Shown here one piece after another: positions 37,419-50,987 of a stretch of 64,000 nt of DNA. Each line of letters starts with the position of its first letter. Position 1 is the stretch's first letter. The notes beneath the pieces were generated by a model that saw only the letters and a program-made list of their open reading frames with translations, made no database searches and was not told where the DNA came from. A program made the position numbers and the translations under genes. This stretch comes from Cucumis sativus (lineage: Eukaryota; Streptophyta; Magnoliopsida; Cucurbitales; Cucurbitaceae): positions 14,012,001 to 14,076,000 of the forward strand of contig NC_026656.2 of assembly GCF_000004075.3 (NCBI RefSeq), read 5' to 3'.

Positions 37419-40400
37419 AATACACTATTTGATAAACTTGAAAGTTGTTTGATAAGTGATATACTTTTTATATGTTAGTCGATCATTGTAGATATATCAT
37501 TGATCTACTATTAACAACAAACGCAAGTTGTTTGATATATAAAATCGATTGATATGTGATTATATACAACTTATACATTATAATTGATAGATATTCTTAA
37601 AAGAGTTAGTCTATATTATGTACTAATTAATATACACGTTGATATACTTAATTTCAATAGACTTGAAAATTGTTTGATATTGCTTAATTATATGTAATTG
37701 TTATTTTTTCAATCTTATGATCATCATGATATACTACAACATTTCTTTAAATTTGTTTGATATATATTGATTGATACACTCAAAAGTTTATTTAATATGA
37801 GATGTACTACGGCTGATACATTATCGACATTCTTTGAAGTTGTTAAATAGTTATTGAAATATACGTCTTAACATATACTATTAAGATAGACTTAAAAGAT
37901 GATTAATATGTAATACACATTGTTGATACACATATAGAACATTGTTTTTTCGAACAATTTGGTTTAGTTGAGCGACTTAGTTGTGCTTACATTTCATCAT
38001 ATGGCTTAACTTCAAATCTATGTGAATAAAGTGCATAGGATTAACCCCCCTTCCTCTTAGTTAGATTGTTTGATTACATCACACTTCCATCCCTATTTTT
38101 CTTGTGATTATCATTAAGTCGTCTATTTCATATATATTCTAAACCCCTTTATTATGTACTACTTAGACTTTAGAATTATTGAATCCCCTTTATTATTGCT
38201 TAAACTTTGGAATTATCTTGTGAGAATCTACGCTTTTTAGGCTCCCTATAATTGAACCACATCTTCTATTAATTACTATTTCGTTTTAGATAGTTATTAT
38301 AAATTTCTTTTGGTAGAAGGTCTTGATTAGTTGTTTATTTTTCGTAGCTACTTAGGGTTGCTCTGATTTCTTTTGTGGACTTCTTGATGGAAAAGAAGAT
38401 CTTTGGAAGAACAAGTAGTAATATTTCATGCACGACCAATTTCCAAGTAGGTTTCATGTTTCTTTGATATATTGTCCTTGTCCTACTATACATATCAAAA
38501 CTTTAGTATTAGTAAAAGAGAAAGAAATGTGCGAACATACAATGACAGTCAGAAAAAATGTGTAATGGATACAATGACGGTTATTGAATCCAACATTGTT
38601 AGTCAACCTACAATGTCAATGACTAACGATGTTAAATATGTTTGACATTCCATGCTTTATCTTTTCATCTTCACAGTTTTTAACAATTGAAGCTCTCACT
38701 GCCCGTTCTATTTTCTTCATTTTCATTCTATAAACCAAAGCTCTCCTACCAACCGTTCTGATCTTTTTTTCTTGTAGCTGTAGGAAGTTTGAATTTGTCA
38801 TTGCTTCCACACTCATTAATATAATCATTTGACATGAATGCAGTTGTGCCTAAACCAATTGTTTTGTTTAAGCTTTGAATTAAAGAAATCATATTTTTGT
38901 GCTAAATCGACGAACAAAGTCACTAATATGTATGTTTACCTCTAAATTGACTTGGTATCTCTTAAACAAAACCACATCCTTCCATCGTTTGGTTATCGAC
39001 CAATTTAAAGTGAATTAACTGTCATTGTAAAATTACAATATAACATACATTTTGATAAATGATACGGTCAATTGTCCGACATCATTTCTCTTTATTGTTT
39101 GGACACAGGCCGATATTAAAGCTGAAATTTAATAATAGTGTTGCATTTTATTTCTTTGTATACCTTGAGCAATAATAATAATACTCAAGTTTTAGTTTTA
39201 GATGGTTGTATGTTTGGTTTGAGTCTTTGATCAAAGTACCTGAGCTTATGACTTATAAGTATGCATGAATTGTTCTAATGATTAGATTATTACATGTTAT
39301 GATATCATTACCAACTTATGATATGAATCCTCTTATTTAATTTGGTACCATCCAACTTTCAACATGTGGTCCAAAATCGAGCATATTAGTTTTCTTTTCT
39401 CTTTAATTCTCATTCTATCTTTGAGTCAAGTATGAATAACCCAATCCAAATTTAATAATGGTTCTTTTACAAATCTTCAATTGCAAATGCCACAAGACAA
39501 AGTTTTAGTGAACACAGATTTATATATATATTATGTAAAAATGAAAGAGATTCCCTCTAATTAGAATAATAGAAAGTACTTAATTCACTAACCTCATGGA
39601 GGGTGTGGAGAAAACGAAAAAAAAGTGATTGAAAAAGTGAAGATATTGTCGAGCTCTCTACTATATAAAAATAAACAAAATCAATAAAAGAAATTTACTA
39701 TATATATCTATAATTAAATGAAACAAAATCAATTAAAGTAAATATTGATACAACATAGAATATGAGGAGAGCTCGTGGTCATAATCAACAATGAATCTTA
39801 ATATTATATTCTATATTTAAATATAACGTTTAGTTACCATAATTTAATTAATAAATAACAACAAAAAATTTAATCAAAGATCTAAAAAGTGATGTGAAAA
39901 TGGGCATAGCCACCACCTTAAATATAATAAAGTGTTCAACCCACTTTCTTTTGTCTAACTCTTTCTCTTTTCCCATCTGATTCTTACTTTGAAAAATAAT
40001 AGACAACTTCAAGTAGAATCAATGTGTCATTCCTAAAAACTACTCTAAAAGATATGTACTTATTTTCAATTTAAAATGGGATCTTTGTTTTTTATATATA
40101 TAAAAGAGAAGTCTTCCTCGAGTTGGGGAAGAAAATTTATATAAATTACACAAAAAAAATATCAACTATCAAAGTAGTTTTATTCTTCTACAAGTGTGCT
40201 AATGGACTGTATAGCACTTGTGATCTTAGTTTAATTTTCATCGGATGCTTTAACCTTAGTCTCAATTTGGTTTAGATGCATACCAAGTATGTAATATTCT
40301 CTCGACAAATAAATAATATAAGAAATCTAAGAATTAATACACATATTTACATAATTTACTAACAATTTTCTGTTATAACGGACAATGAAAGAGAACAATT

Positions 40401-42743
40401 TTATTAGAAAATGTTACAATAACACTTAATAGGAATGATATCTACAACGTTGAAGAGGTTATATAATGTTTTGTTTATAATTTTTATTCTTTTTCAATGC
40501 TTAATTATTTCAAAAAAAAAAAAAGAAACTAGCCAATTAAATTTCTGAATTTACTGGACTTTATCATATGGAAATCATACACATGAGCCAATCAGTCCAA
40601 CCCTACCTCTTCTAGTTAAATCAAGCAATAAACTATAACATTCATGTATGAAAAACTTAAGAGAAAACAAATGGAGGTATTTTTCCAATTCATGAGTTGA
40701 TGTAATTCAAGTGCAATAATGTTATTATTCAACTTTGGACTTAGTTATTTATTGTTTTACTATAAGTTTTTTTGTTCAAGCTAGTCATAATTGAATGTGA
40801 TGAACGAATAAGATAGTCGTTCATTCACAAATTTTCTTCATAGATTTAACTTGTTATATATATACAATGATAATATAGTCTCTCTTACTAAGATCTTTCT
40901 AATTTTACTTGATTGTCATAGGAGGATGATATGCTCATGGTTCGCTAGACCGTGTCGAAGGTGATATTAAATTCAAAGATTTATTTATGGTTTGTCAAAT
41001 CTCTTCACCTTAAAAGTCACAGTCAAATATTCTGATTCCATCCAAAAAAAAGTTTTGTGATCAATGAAGCTATATAGAAAAGCATACGTTGTAGCACATA
41101 CTGATTTTATTCTTCTTTTTTTATATATGATCATTGTTTTTAGTTGTTTCTTATATGTGTATATATATAGTTTATGAGGGAATCATTTAGCCAACAAGAC
41201 TTCAATTTAAAAATTGAAATTGCAAAGTAATCAAAGGACAAAACAGATGCGTATCACTTTGTTTTGTCACAATAAAGTTAGAGTACTCAAAGTTTCTGGT
41301 CAACCCACACCCTCTTTCTTTAGTGAATTGTGCAAAATACAAGCTTAGAATCTTAATAGATCATGTTTTTTTTTTTCATTATCATTGTGGACTCCCTTCC
41401 ATCAGTACAGTACCAAGTGTATGATACTTATGTCTAAGTTAGTATAAGGAATGTATAGTTCAACCAAAACGTAGTCTAGAACTCTCCTTCGAAGATTACT
41501 TATTTATCTTTTTGGAGATCATCGAATGAGGTTATTATTTTTCCTTTTATGAAACTTGATTCTAACTGACATGTAACCTCGACGATATTAGGTTTGCTTT
41601 CGATGTTCAAGATTGCAGAGTAACCAGACTAAACGTGGCTCTATTGACTATGATTAGCAGTCCACTTGAGGTATCAACTTTTTCCTTCTAGGCCATGTAT
41701 TCCTCTATACCTTATCTCGGTACCCTATCGGACATGAGCTTGTCCATAGACTTTTGACCTTACCTTAGGCAACCTTAAAAAAGGTTTAAACTTTATAAAT
41801 ACTATTTTCATTCACTAATTTATTTAGTTCACGGTCTATTGATTAGTGCAAAATGTTCAAGTTTTATCATATATATTTTACTACTTTTCTCTAGCTAAAG
41901 AGTCATTTCAAATGATGTTTTGATCCCACTTTGAACTAAAACGAGCTGAATGAGCAAACGATAAATTATTAATTAAACAATAATTTGCACCATAAATTAG
42001 CAACCCAAATACAACCCCTAACTAGGAGTTTGGAGTTCATAAATAATTAGTAATCCAAAAACAACTCCTAATTATAATATGTTAAAGTTTGTAAAACTCA
42101 ACGTCTTATAATAATCATAAAATAAAAGGTTTTATCGAGTTAAAAAATTAAATATCCAAATACAACTCATAAACTCAACCAAAAATAGTTTGTATCATAA
42201 ATACAAACCTTCCAAAATACATATCTAAAATAGTTTGCATCCAAAAAAACAAAACAAAGTGTTTGAACCAAATACTTTAACATCCCACACCACTCAACTC
42301 CCTAAACTATGATAGTCTCACACACTCTAATAACAACAAACTATATTATAACCAACAATAAATGTACTCCAAACAAAGTTTGGAGGAAATAAAAGTATAT
42401 ACACATTTTTTAAGTGATAATAAAAGGAAATTGAAAGAGAATAGTACTTTTTTTTTACTACAGCAACCATTGGGATATGGAATTAAACCCCAACATCAAA
42501 GAATATTATAAGTCATGTCAAGTTAAACTTAGAGAGGATGTAGATTGAAAACATATTAATTTGATACACACTTTTAAGTACAATTTGTGTACATTTTATA
42601 ATTTGATAAGACCCCTCCAAAAGTTGACCTCAAAACCATTATAAACCGTTCAAATCAAAGTATCATTGGTAATCCCCACATGCGTTATTAGTTTATTCAT
42701 TCTTGAATGAGAACCCTCCATTTTTAGGCATTGCTATTAACCC
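37419..42743. other. Long AT-rich spacer before the CEP gene
   Basis: No gene recognised in 5.3 kb. About 37430-37960 repeats words such as TGATATAC and TTGATATG without strict period. A small hairpin (AACATTGTTAGTCA 38592-38605 against TGACTAACGATGTT 38620-38633) is present. The rest is simple AT-rich sequence. Confidence 0.4.
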
Positions 42744-42750
42744 TATAAAT
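42744..42750 (+). promoter_or_regulatory. Putative TATA box of the CEP gene
   Basis: TATAAAT about 118 bases upstream of the CEP ATG (42862), in a setting (CCCTATAAATTCC) that looks like a plant core promoter. Confidence 0.5.
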
Positions 42751-42861
42751 TCCACCACCAAATCATCACTTTCTCCTCACTCAACAAAACCATCCTTCCA
42801 TTTCATAAACCCTAAATTTTCTCTTCCTTAAAAAAGAAAAAAGAAAAAAGCCATTTCTCAA

Positions 42862-43248
42862 ATGGGAAATTACCATTTTCAAACCATATGTCAATGTGCT
42901 ATTCTTCTACTTACCATCTTCATAGCCTTTGGAACTTATCAAATCCAAGGAAGGCCTTTCAAACCTCTTACTTCATCTCATATTCCTTCCCACTCCTCTC
43001 TCGGTGACGGTTTCAGGGAGTCCGACGTCGGTAGCAAGGACGATTTTCGCCCTACAACGCCCGGAAATAGCCCTGGAGTTGGCCACCATTCGATTCGAAG
43101 AAGTGGCACCATGGCTGCCATTGCTTCTGATGGTCGAGCAGTGCACATTACAGAAGGGTTGAAGGATGATTTTCGACCAACGGCACCGGGACATAGCCCT
43201 GGCATCGGTCATGTTCAGCATCACATTGCTTCAAAACCAAATGCTTAA
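42862..43248 (+). CDS. CEP: CEP (C-terminally encoded peptide) hormone precursor with two CEP domains
   Basis: Single-exon frame of 128 residues. The N-terminus is a signal peptide (CAILLLTIFIAFGTYQIQG, about 10-30). Two 15-residue CEP domains follow: DFRPTTPGNSPGVGH at 61-75 (43042-43086) and DFRPTAPGHSPGIGH at 103-117 (43168-43212), each preceded by K-D or K-D-D. The first is almost identical to the classical AtCEP1 peptide. By family knowledge, the secreted 15-mers are excised, proline-hydroxylated and read by LRR receptor kinases (CEPR1/2) in nitrogen-demand signalling and root growth control. The region between the domains (about 76-102) is variable, as is usual. The short C-terminal tail after domain 2 is VQHHIASKPNA. 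Which numbered CEP it equals is not decided. Confidence 0.95.
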   Translation: MGNYHFQTICQCAILLLTIFIAFGTYQIQGRPFKPLTSSHIPSHSSLGDGFRESDVGSKDDFRPTTPGNSPGVGHHSIRRSGTMAAIASDGRAVHITEGLKDDFRPTAPGHSPGIGHVQHHIASKPNA

Positions 43249-45703
43249 TTTGAATAGTTAGCCTTAAGATTCTGTATTATCGTTTTATCCATATTTTTCA
43301 TTTCGTGGGTCTTGTTGTGGAGCTGTTGTTGCATGCTAGCAGCTTTAATTTCTTGTTCTTTCTCTAAGTTCTTTAGTATATGAAAGTGATTGTTTTGTGT
43401 TATTTTGTTCCAGTAGATAGGTTAAATTAAAAGTTTAGGGTTTAGGGATTTTTCTTAATTAATTCAATAAAGTTTAATGTTTAAGAGATTTACTTTTATA
43501 TATTAGTCTTCTTTGCTTATTAATTTAAAACCTTACATGGTTGAATACTACACTAATTTTATTATCAAAATGATGAAATGAAGTCATCAAAATATATATT
43601 TTCCATGTTCAATAATTAGTACACAATTATATAAAAGTTTTCTTTGTATATATTTTTTTTCATGCATTTTTACATTTTTACCCTGTTTGAAATAAAGTCC
43701 TAATTATTCCAATCATAGGATAATTGAAATATCACACTTTTATTTATTATACATTTTTTTAATCTTAAATATTTCATCCTAATCCCTTATATATTACTTA
43801 CTAATAATGTTCAAATTTAATCTCTAAATATATTTTAAATAATAGGCATGTTTGATCCCTAAATATACAAAATAAATGTATTTGTAATCTTCAATTTTTT
43901 TTAGGATGGACTTTAAAATGTTCTTAGAGTTAGAAATATTATATACAATAACAATACAAATATAGCTTTAACTTATTAGAATATAATTAATTGCATTGAC
44001 CAAGAGATTAGTGATTAGAAGTCATTGCTCTCAATCATTTAAAAATAAAATAGATAATAATAAGACATTATTTAAGATAACATATCATATCGGTATTGGT
44101 ATGTACGTGTATCTTCAACATTAAATACTTATATTTTCAATAAATCTTAAGCTTTGTTTTTTAATAAAAACTAAATAATAGTTATTCACAATTTCCATTA
44201 AAAAAAAATACTAATGTAAATAAGTTTTCAAAATTTGGAGTAAAAATACTAAAAAATAACCAAAGTTTTTGAAATAATAATCTACACTATAATAAAAAGA
44301 AAAGAAAATTAAGTAGGGTTTCAGTATAAAATTGATTAAAAATCCATGTAATAATATTAGACATTTATATTATGTTTGATAACTATTTTTTTTAAATTAA
44401 GTTGTTGTTTTGTTTTTTAAATTTAGTTAAAAATTCAAAGATTATATTTATATTCATGAAAGATACAAATAATTATTGTAAAATAAAGAGATGGAGTAGG
44501 TTTAATTTTCAGAGAAAAATAAATGATTATGGAATAAGAAGTTACAAATAGTATGAATATGTAAATTAAAATAGTATTTATAACTTGATGGTTTATTATA
44601 TTTTGAGAAGAAAACAAAAATGGTACACAACACAATGTGGCAAGATAGTAATAAATACTGAAAAGGGAATATTAAAAAGTTACCATTTGTGGCAAAGGAC
44701 AACCATTAAAATAATTCTTAATAAACTAAACTTCACATCTTTTCATAATATATATTTATCTATATTTCTCTCTCTTTTTCTCTACAATATTTATTTATTC
44801 CATTTGTTATTATTACTAATATTTTACATTTAAATTGCTAAAGCATAGATAATCAAGAAAATACAAATTTTATAATAAAATTTTTAGTAAAAAAAAATAA
44901 TAGTTAATCTATATATATATATAACAAAACTAAAAAAAATTAAAATTTACCTTTTATGTAACAAAAAGTAAAGTTGATGAATTCTAGATATTCTATTGCT
45001 TGTTTTGAATTTTGAGTTAAATGCTTATACATCTTTTTCCTATTATTACATCTATTTCTTCATATTTTCACTTGTTTTTGTTCGTGATTTCTTTTATCAT
45101 TTCTTCTATAATTTTTTTTTCTTTATCATCTCTCATCTTCGAGTCATCTTCTTGTTCTTTTTTCATTATTTGGTATTGTGTCATTTTTTTTATTATATGG
45201 TATCGTGTCCTTTTTCTTTTTCTTCTTTCTTCTTTTGTTTTCGTTATCAAGTATTTTCTTCTTCTTCTTTTAAACAATCGTGTATCAATATCTAAACGAT
45301 TATCTTGGTACAAGATTGTAGATCAATATCATTTAGATTTTGTACACTAGTGTATTAATATCTAAACGATCAATCATCTATCCTAGATAGACAGAGATAT
45401 ACCACTATTATTGTCTATCCTAAATAAATTAAATAAGTGATAGATTCAAATGATTGTTTACCAAGATCTGAGCGATCTTTTAAACTCTATTATACGATCG
45501 TTTAAATTAGAAGTTTTTTTGGACGTGTGTGTGACATATTAATCACATGGTGCTTTTTTTTTATTTCATGTTGCAGCCTTGTAGACTTTTTCCTTTTCCA
45601 AAATTGTTCTACACTATGTAAATATTTTTACGTTTTGTTCTAATTTTTTTAAAAAACCCCTAAGATAATTGTATTTTGCATTTATAAATAGGTTTGTTTT
45701 TTA

Positions 45704-45862
45704 ATATAGCAAAATGAACCAAAATATTTATCTATATAATAAAGTATCACTAATAAATATTGATAAACGATGATAGATTAATGATAAACAGTGATAGACT
45801 ATTACCATCTATCACTAATAGATGTCAATCAGTACCAGTAATAAAATTTTGCTACTTTTATA
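45704..45862. mobile_element. ATAGCAAA-type MITE, diverged copy
   Basis: AATATAGCAAAATG at the left and AATAAAATTTTGCTACTTTTATAG at the right form the imperfect ends. The inside has repeated GATAGA / CTATCACTAATAGA words in both orientations, as in the other family members. Confidence 0.5.
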
Positions 45863-48324
45863 GGTACTCAAACGTTCTTTTTATTATTATTATTATTTAA
45901 AATAGCTTTCTTTTAAATATATGTTTAGTACCATGTTTCAAAAAATCAAATTTCAACTAAAACAAAATTTTTTGAAATGCATTTAATAATATATGTTTAT
46001 GAACAGTGAATTAAAAGTTGTTCTATTTACCCATCAAAACTATTAAATGCAATTAGCTTAGAGCATTGGCTCATTCTTTTTTCCTTTTTCTTATTCCTTT
46101 TCTTTCATTTTTGTATACTGAAAAGAGTTAAAAAATTATTAAATGATTGAAATATTTAAGAACTAAGTAGAGCAGACACTATACTTAGTTGACATACAAA
46201 TAATGTATATCAGTAAATATTACAAGATTTCTGTTTTCAATATTCTATATACCAGTTGTTTTTGTGATTTTAATATATGATAGCCACTATAACTAGAACT
46301 TTACAAGTATAACAATATCTTTTAATATCAAACTGATTTAATAAAACATTTGTAGAAACTAACATACCAATTTAACTTAAATCATCATGAAATTGTATTT
46401 AGTTATGGACAAACTTGGATGTTTTCTGAGTTGCATCCATCTTTATGCCGTCCAAATAGTTTTGCTAATAAAAAATTTTCAAGTAGCAAATATATATACG
46501 TGTGGGTGCACCTATATGTTATCTTAGGCCATCTAATTTTAACTTTGATATATTTTGTTTATTCTTCAACTTTTGTTCAATTTAGTTCAACATACATGCA
46601 AAATGTTTATTTTGATATTTAATCTACAAACTTTAATATATATCATGTATATTGTAGATGTTCTTTAATATTAAGTTAATGATATTTTTATTGATCAACG
46701 TATGGTTTGCATATAAGTGTATCATTTACCATCACTGATTAAATTTCTCTTTCAATTGATTAAAAGAGGGTTATTTCACACACGTGAAAGCCATCTCTAT
46801 TGCCCTATAATGTTAGATACCGTTGTTTGTTTGTTATAATTAGAAAAATGATAAAAAGAAACAACTAATTTTCCATATATATATCAAGTTACCAACCATA
46901 ATGGAAACCATGAACTTGACTCTCAAAAAATACATGGACCAAAACATGAAAAGACTAACTCTAGCTTGTGTTTTCCCACGCTTTGGTGTCGTTACGAGCA
47001 ACAACAAGTGTGAGGACTATATCCAAGTAGCGAGATCGTTACGTTGAAGGTGACAACAACCATGATGGTTTCCATCGATTTCAGTTATATGAGAAGTTCA
47101 AGTCATTCAACTAAAGTACAAGACCAAAGTTTTATGTGGTTGATGAACAAAGTGAAACCCATGGAATGCAAAAATGAACTAGTTGTACCTACACAACCTT
47201 ACCAGTCCCTCGATGGTTTATTACAGATAAGATGAAGAAGATGATGATAATAGAATAGATAGGAGAGTTTGAAAAATATTCCTACATGGGTGATTCTCAA
47301 AATTCTACTTGTAAAGACTAAGTTCAGATGAGGTGCATGATAATGTGAACCAAGATGCCATTAAAAAGGGTAACCAAAGTGAGAATTTTGACTACAAATT
47401 CAACTATACATTTCTGGAATATTATGCAGGAAGGTCTCATACACATGATTTTGAAATTTCTAATCTTTTAATCAAACAAATTTTTGAAAACTAATTAAAA
47501 AAAATAAAAAGTAAGTTTTAAAAATATTTACAAATATCATAATTACTATAGTCTATTTAGTGTGTCACCATAAACTCACTATATTTATAAATATTTTTAT
47601 TAATACTACGTTTATATATATATATATTTTAAATGTTAAGTTGTGCGTAATGTTATAATGTTAGGAGCATAGTAGATTTATAGTAGTATGTTATTTGAAC
47701 CATGTTCAATTATTTAAAAAAAGTAATATAAAATTTAAAATAATAAATTGAAATGAATGGAAAATTAAGAAAATGATATAAATCACGAATATGAAATTAA
47801 AAAGAAAAAAGAAAATTGTACGAGTGAATGAATTAAAAAGTGGAATGGAATATGAAAGTACTTCCACCCACTTGTAAAAAAGGAAAACTTGGTACACCGA
47901 AAACTGCACCCAAATTACTTTAATGTGGTTTGGTGACACCTGTTACCAACTATATAATATACACAATATATATCTATATATACTCCAAATCACACAACTT
48001 TATATACATCATTTTTAAATTAAATATAGTCTTTGTGTACTCCAAAAAAAAAAGAAAAAAAAGATTTTGTTCTTGTATTTGGTTCGATTTCATTTGATCG
48101 GCACTTTGAATTGTTCAAAATTGTCCGAGAAGTAATTACAAATATAATAATTAAATCTAGAGGTTTAGAAGTAAGGATATCACATTCTACTAAAATTTAG
48201 ATTCAACTTTAAAAGTTGATCAGTGAAAAACTATATTGTTAACATTGTACATCAATTTTGATGTATTTGTATTTTATTACGAAATGTTGTTATATAATCG
48301 ATTATTAATTTTTAAGAAAAATTG

Positions 48325-48415
48325 CAGTGAGTAGCATTTTGAGAATATAATATAGCAAATATAGTACATTGTTTTAGAATTTTGCAAATATAGTAAAATT
48401 TTCACTTTTAAAAGT
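48325..48415. mobile_element. ATAGCAAA-type MITE, fragment
   Basis: GAGTAGCATTTTGAGAATAT, then AATATAGCAAATATAG and TTTGCAAATATAGTAAAATTTT match one arm of the family. The opposite arm is missing or too diverged. Confidence 0.4.
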
Positions 48416-48856
48416 ATTTTTCATCCTAAATTTGTTGTTATTCCTAAACTACTAGTCAATAATTTATTTTTTTTCCTCTTTTTATTGCTCTATTCATCCC
48501 TCATTTCTTACGCGGGAAAAATGATTTGTTCTTTCTGTTTTAGTTTTAATTTTAGTACATCAATAGTACTATAACTGCAATATAAAATACAATGGTTGTT
48601 GATCAAAGTAATTTAACTTCGTTTGTGATTTTTCTTTACTTTCTTTTATGTGTCTTTGAGCTAAATCTGATTTTAAATGATTTTGTTTTATTTCTTTTAC
48701 ATTGGTTTTGCTTTGGTTTTACTTTCTCTTTGTTTTGTATATCAGACGTACTTATATTATATGTATCAGTTGGTCGATGTACTTCTTACGTGATTATTTC
48801 AATTTTTTTTCAAACTTTACATAGTTCATTATAATCTTATTAAGTAAATGAATGAG

Positions 48857-49362
48857 ATATACTCAGTGTATCACTATCAAGTGTATCGTATATCGTCATA
48901 TCAGTAAAATGAATTCTTATCAAATATAAGAATTAAGTTTACAAGTTTATTTAATCAATCAAATGTGTAAGCGAAGAATACTAAGTGTATTTGCAAGGTG
49001 TATCAAAGATATCACGTGCATCAAGCTACAAATTTGTTGAGTGTACCAATGAAGGATAACAAATTTATTAGTGGTACATCAAGTGTATCAAACGTATCAG
49101 TGAAGTCTTTAAGTTTATCAAGACCTAAAGAGTATAAAAGTGTATCGAGAAGAATCAAGTGCAACAAAAAGTATTAGGTGTTTTAGGTGTTTTAGGTGTA
49201 TCAAAGAGTATCATAGTGCATCGAGTGTATCCCAAAGGTTATCAAGAAGTATCAAATGTACATCAAGTGTATCAAAAAGTATTAAGTGTATAAAGGAATA
49301 CTAGATGTATCATATGTGTATTAATGGATATTAAGTTTATCAAGTGTATCAAACGTATATTA
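48857..49362. repeat. Degenerate minisatellite of AAGTGTATCA-type units
   Basis: The word GTGTATCA or a one-base variant (GTATCAAGTG, GTATCAAAC, AGTATCAA) recurs many times over about 500 bp with irregular spacing of roughly 10-25 bp. A local exact triplet of TTTTAGGTG occurs near 49175-49200. There is no coding frame. Confidence 0.65.
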
Positions 49363-49803
49363 ATGACAAAGACATTTGTGAAATTTTACATATTCGTAGG
49401 TTTGAGTTGGACTTTTTTTCCATTTTTACAAGTAAGAAATTTGCGTGGTATCACTTATTTTGGCTATTTTGGGAGTACCCAATTTTCAAATTGTTACGGA
49501 GGGTAGTTACCCAAAATTAAACTTGGGTCTAAGCCCATATGAGAGCTTGTGAAATAATTTGGGTCTTCTTCCTAGATGACCTATCTAAGTAGATCCGTTT
49601 TTGCTTCAACTATTTTTTGTTGTGACTAGATAAATGATAAAATTAAAGGTTTAATCATAATAAAATTTAATTATTAAAATGGAAATTTTGAATAAATAAT
49701 AAGAAATATTAAAGTGTGATATTGTAAAAAATATCTTCATTTGAATTAAAATGCAATTCAACTTGGAGAGGTTTTAAAAGGTTAAAAAAACACTACAATA
49801 CCC

Positions 49804-49891
49804 GATAACTAAACCAAATACCATATGATGGAGATGTATCTATCCGACGTTAAATATATTATATCTAAATGTGGTATTTGGTTTAGTTATC
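49804..49891. repeat. Hairpin: 20-bp perfect inverted repeat with 48-bp loop
   Basis: GATAACTAAACCAAATACCA at 49804-49823 is exactly complementary to TGGTATTTGGTTTAGTTATC at 49872-49891. One mismatch further in, the pairing continues for a few bases. It could be a fold-back MITE or a precursor of small RNA. Confidence 0.75.
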
Positions 49892-50987
49892 TAAAATGGG
49901 ATTCAAGATAATGTGATATAGCCAAGAGAATGGAATTCAAGAAAGTGTGGTTGAAACAACAATCAGAAACATGGGATTGAGAAGGAGAAAAAGAGATTTT
50001 GGTGGGCAGCTAAGTAAAGAAGATGAAAAAAAATGAGATTTAGGGTTTTTTGTTTTCTTATTTTACTTTATTAACAATAACAACAACAATAAAATAGGCT
50101 TTGGATTGGTAGAAAAGTGCTTTTATCCTTTGAAAACGTTACCATGCGTGCATGTATGAGATTTGCTCTACTATATATGCACCTTCAGAAGACTGACAAC
50201 AAAAATGGCAATACAATTTGCACAAAAAGAACTCATAGTGCACTCCCAAATGTGCATTTTACAACATGCTTCAATCAATATAACTCATCTTCAAAACCAA
50301 AAATCATCCCTAGAGACATCACTACTTTCAATCTTCCACTATGAATTATATATACAACTAAAATAAAATGGAAGGCTAAAAGTCATTTCTATCTCTCTAG
50401 TTTCTTACTCACATATAATAAGTTAGCCACATCCTAATCAAAACACTTCTAAAAACATATCAGGTAAGAAAACTTGTACGTGCAAGATAGTCGATAGTCA
50501 TAGCACTTCAATACACACAATCTTAATTATACCCAATCCCCAACAACGATTTGATTCTTGACAAGGCGTGAAAAATGTGTGTAATATGTAGTTGGTAATA
50601 TCGTTTAAAGAGTATTCATGTAAACAATATAAGTTGTGAGTGAAAAGAATTTATCCTTTTTCTAATACTTTCCATATTAACATTAATGACTTGATGACTT
50701 GAGGTATATTTGTGAAAAGTTATTGAAAGCACTTTTTAAAACTTGAGTTTTGGACATTTTGCTCTGCATATTAACTTGGAATATTTACAAAAATGGACCA
50801 TTTTGTTTACTCCTAAATGTTTCCTCTATCATGATGATCAAACGTCAAAACTCTTTCCTCTCGCGAGAATGAAAGTGGGAAACTAAAAATCTACTTTTAA
50901 CTTTTAACAGGAAGCTAAAGGTTTCTCAAAAACTATTTAAACAGAAAGCCATACTTTGCAAGATCACACATAGAGTATAACTTGCAA

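Larger units (their letters stand above)
43249..50987. other. Long AT-rich spacer with repeats
   Basis: 7.7 kb without a convincing gene. It holds MITE relics (45704, 48325), a T/C-rich stretch at about 44990-45270 whose open frames are low-complexity, a degenerate minisatellite (48857-49362) and a hairpin (49804-49891). The frame at 47044-47235 has no recognisable domain. No DUF547 exons for the gene ending at 50988 were found here. Confidence 0.45.

Noticed and set aside
44990-45350. Plus-strand frames of about 100 residues
   Set aside because: They arise from a T/C-rich tract; the proteins are runs of Phe/Ser/Leu with no domain.
48857-49362. Possible CRISPR-like array
   Set aside because: The units are degenerate with irregular spacing, there are no conserved repeats with unique spacers, and the DNA is a plant nuclear region.
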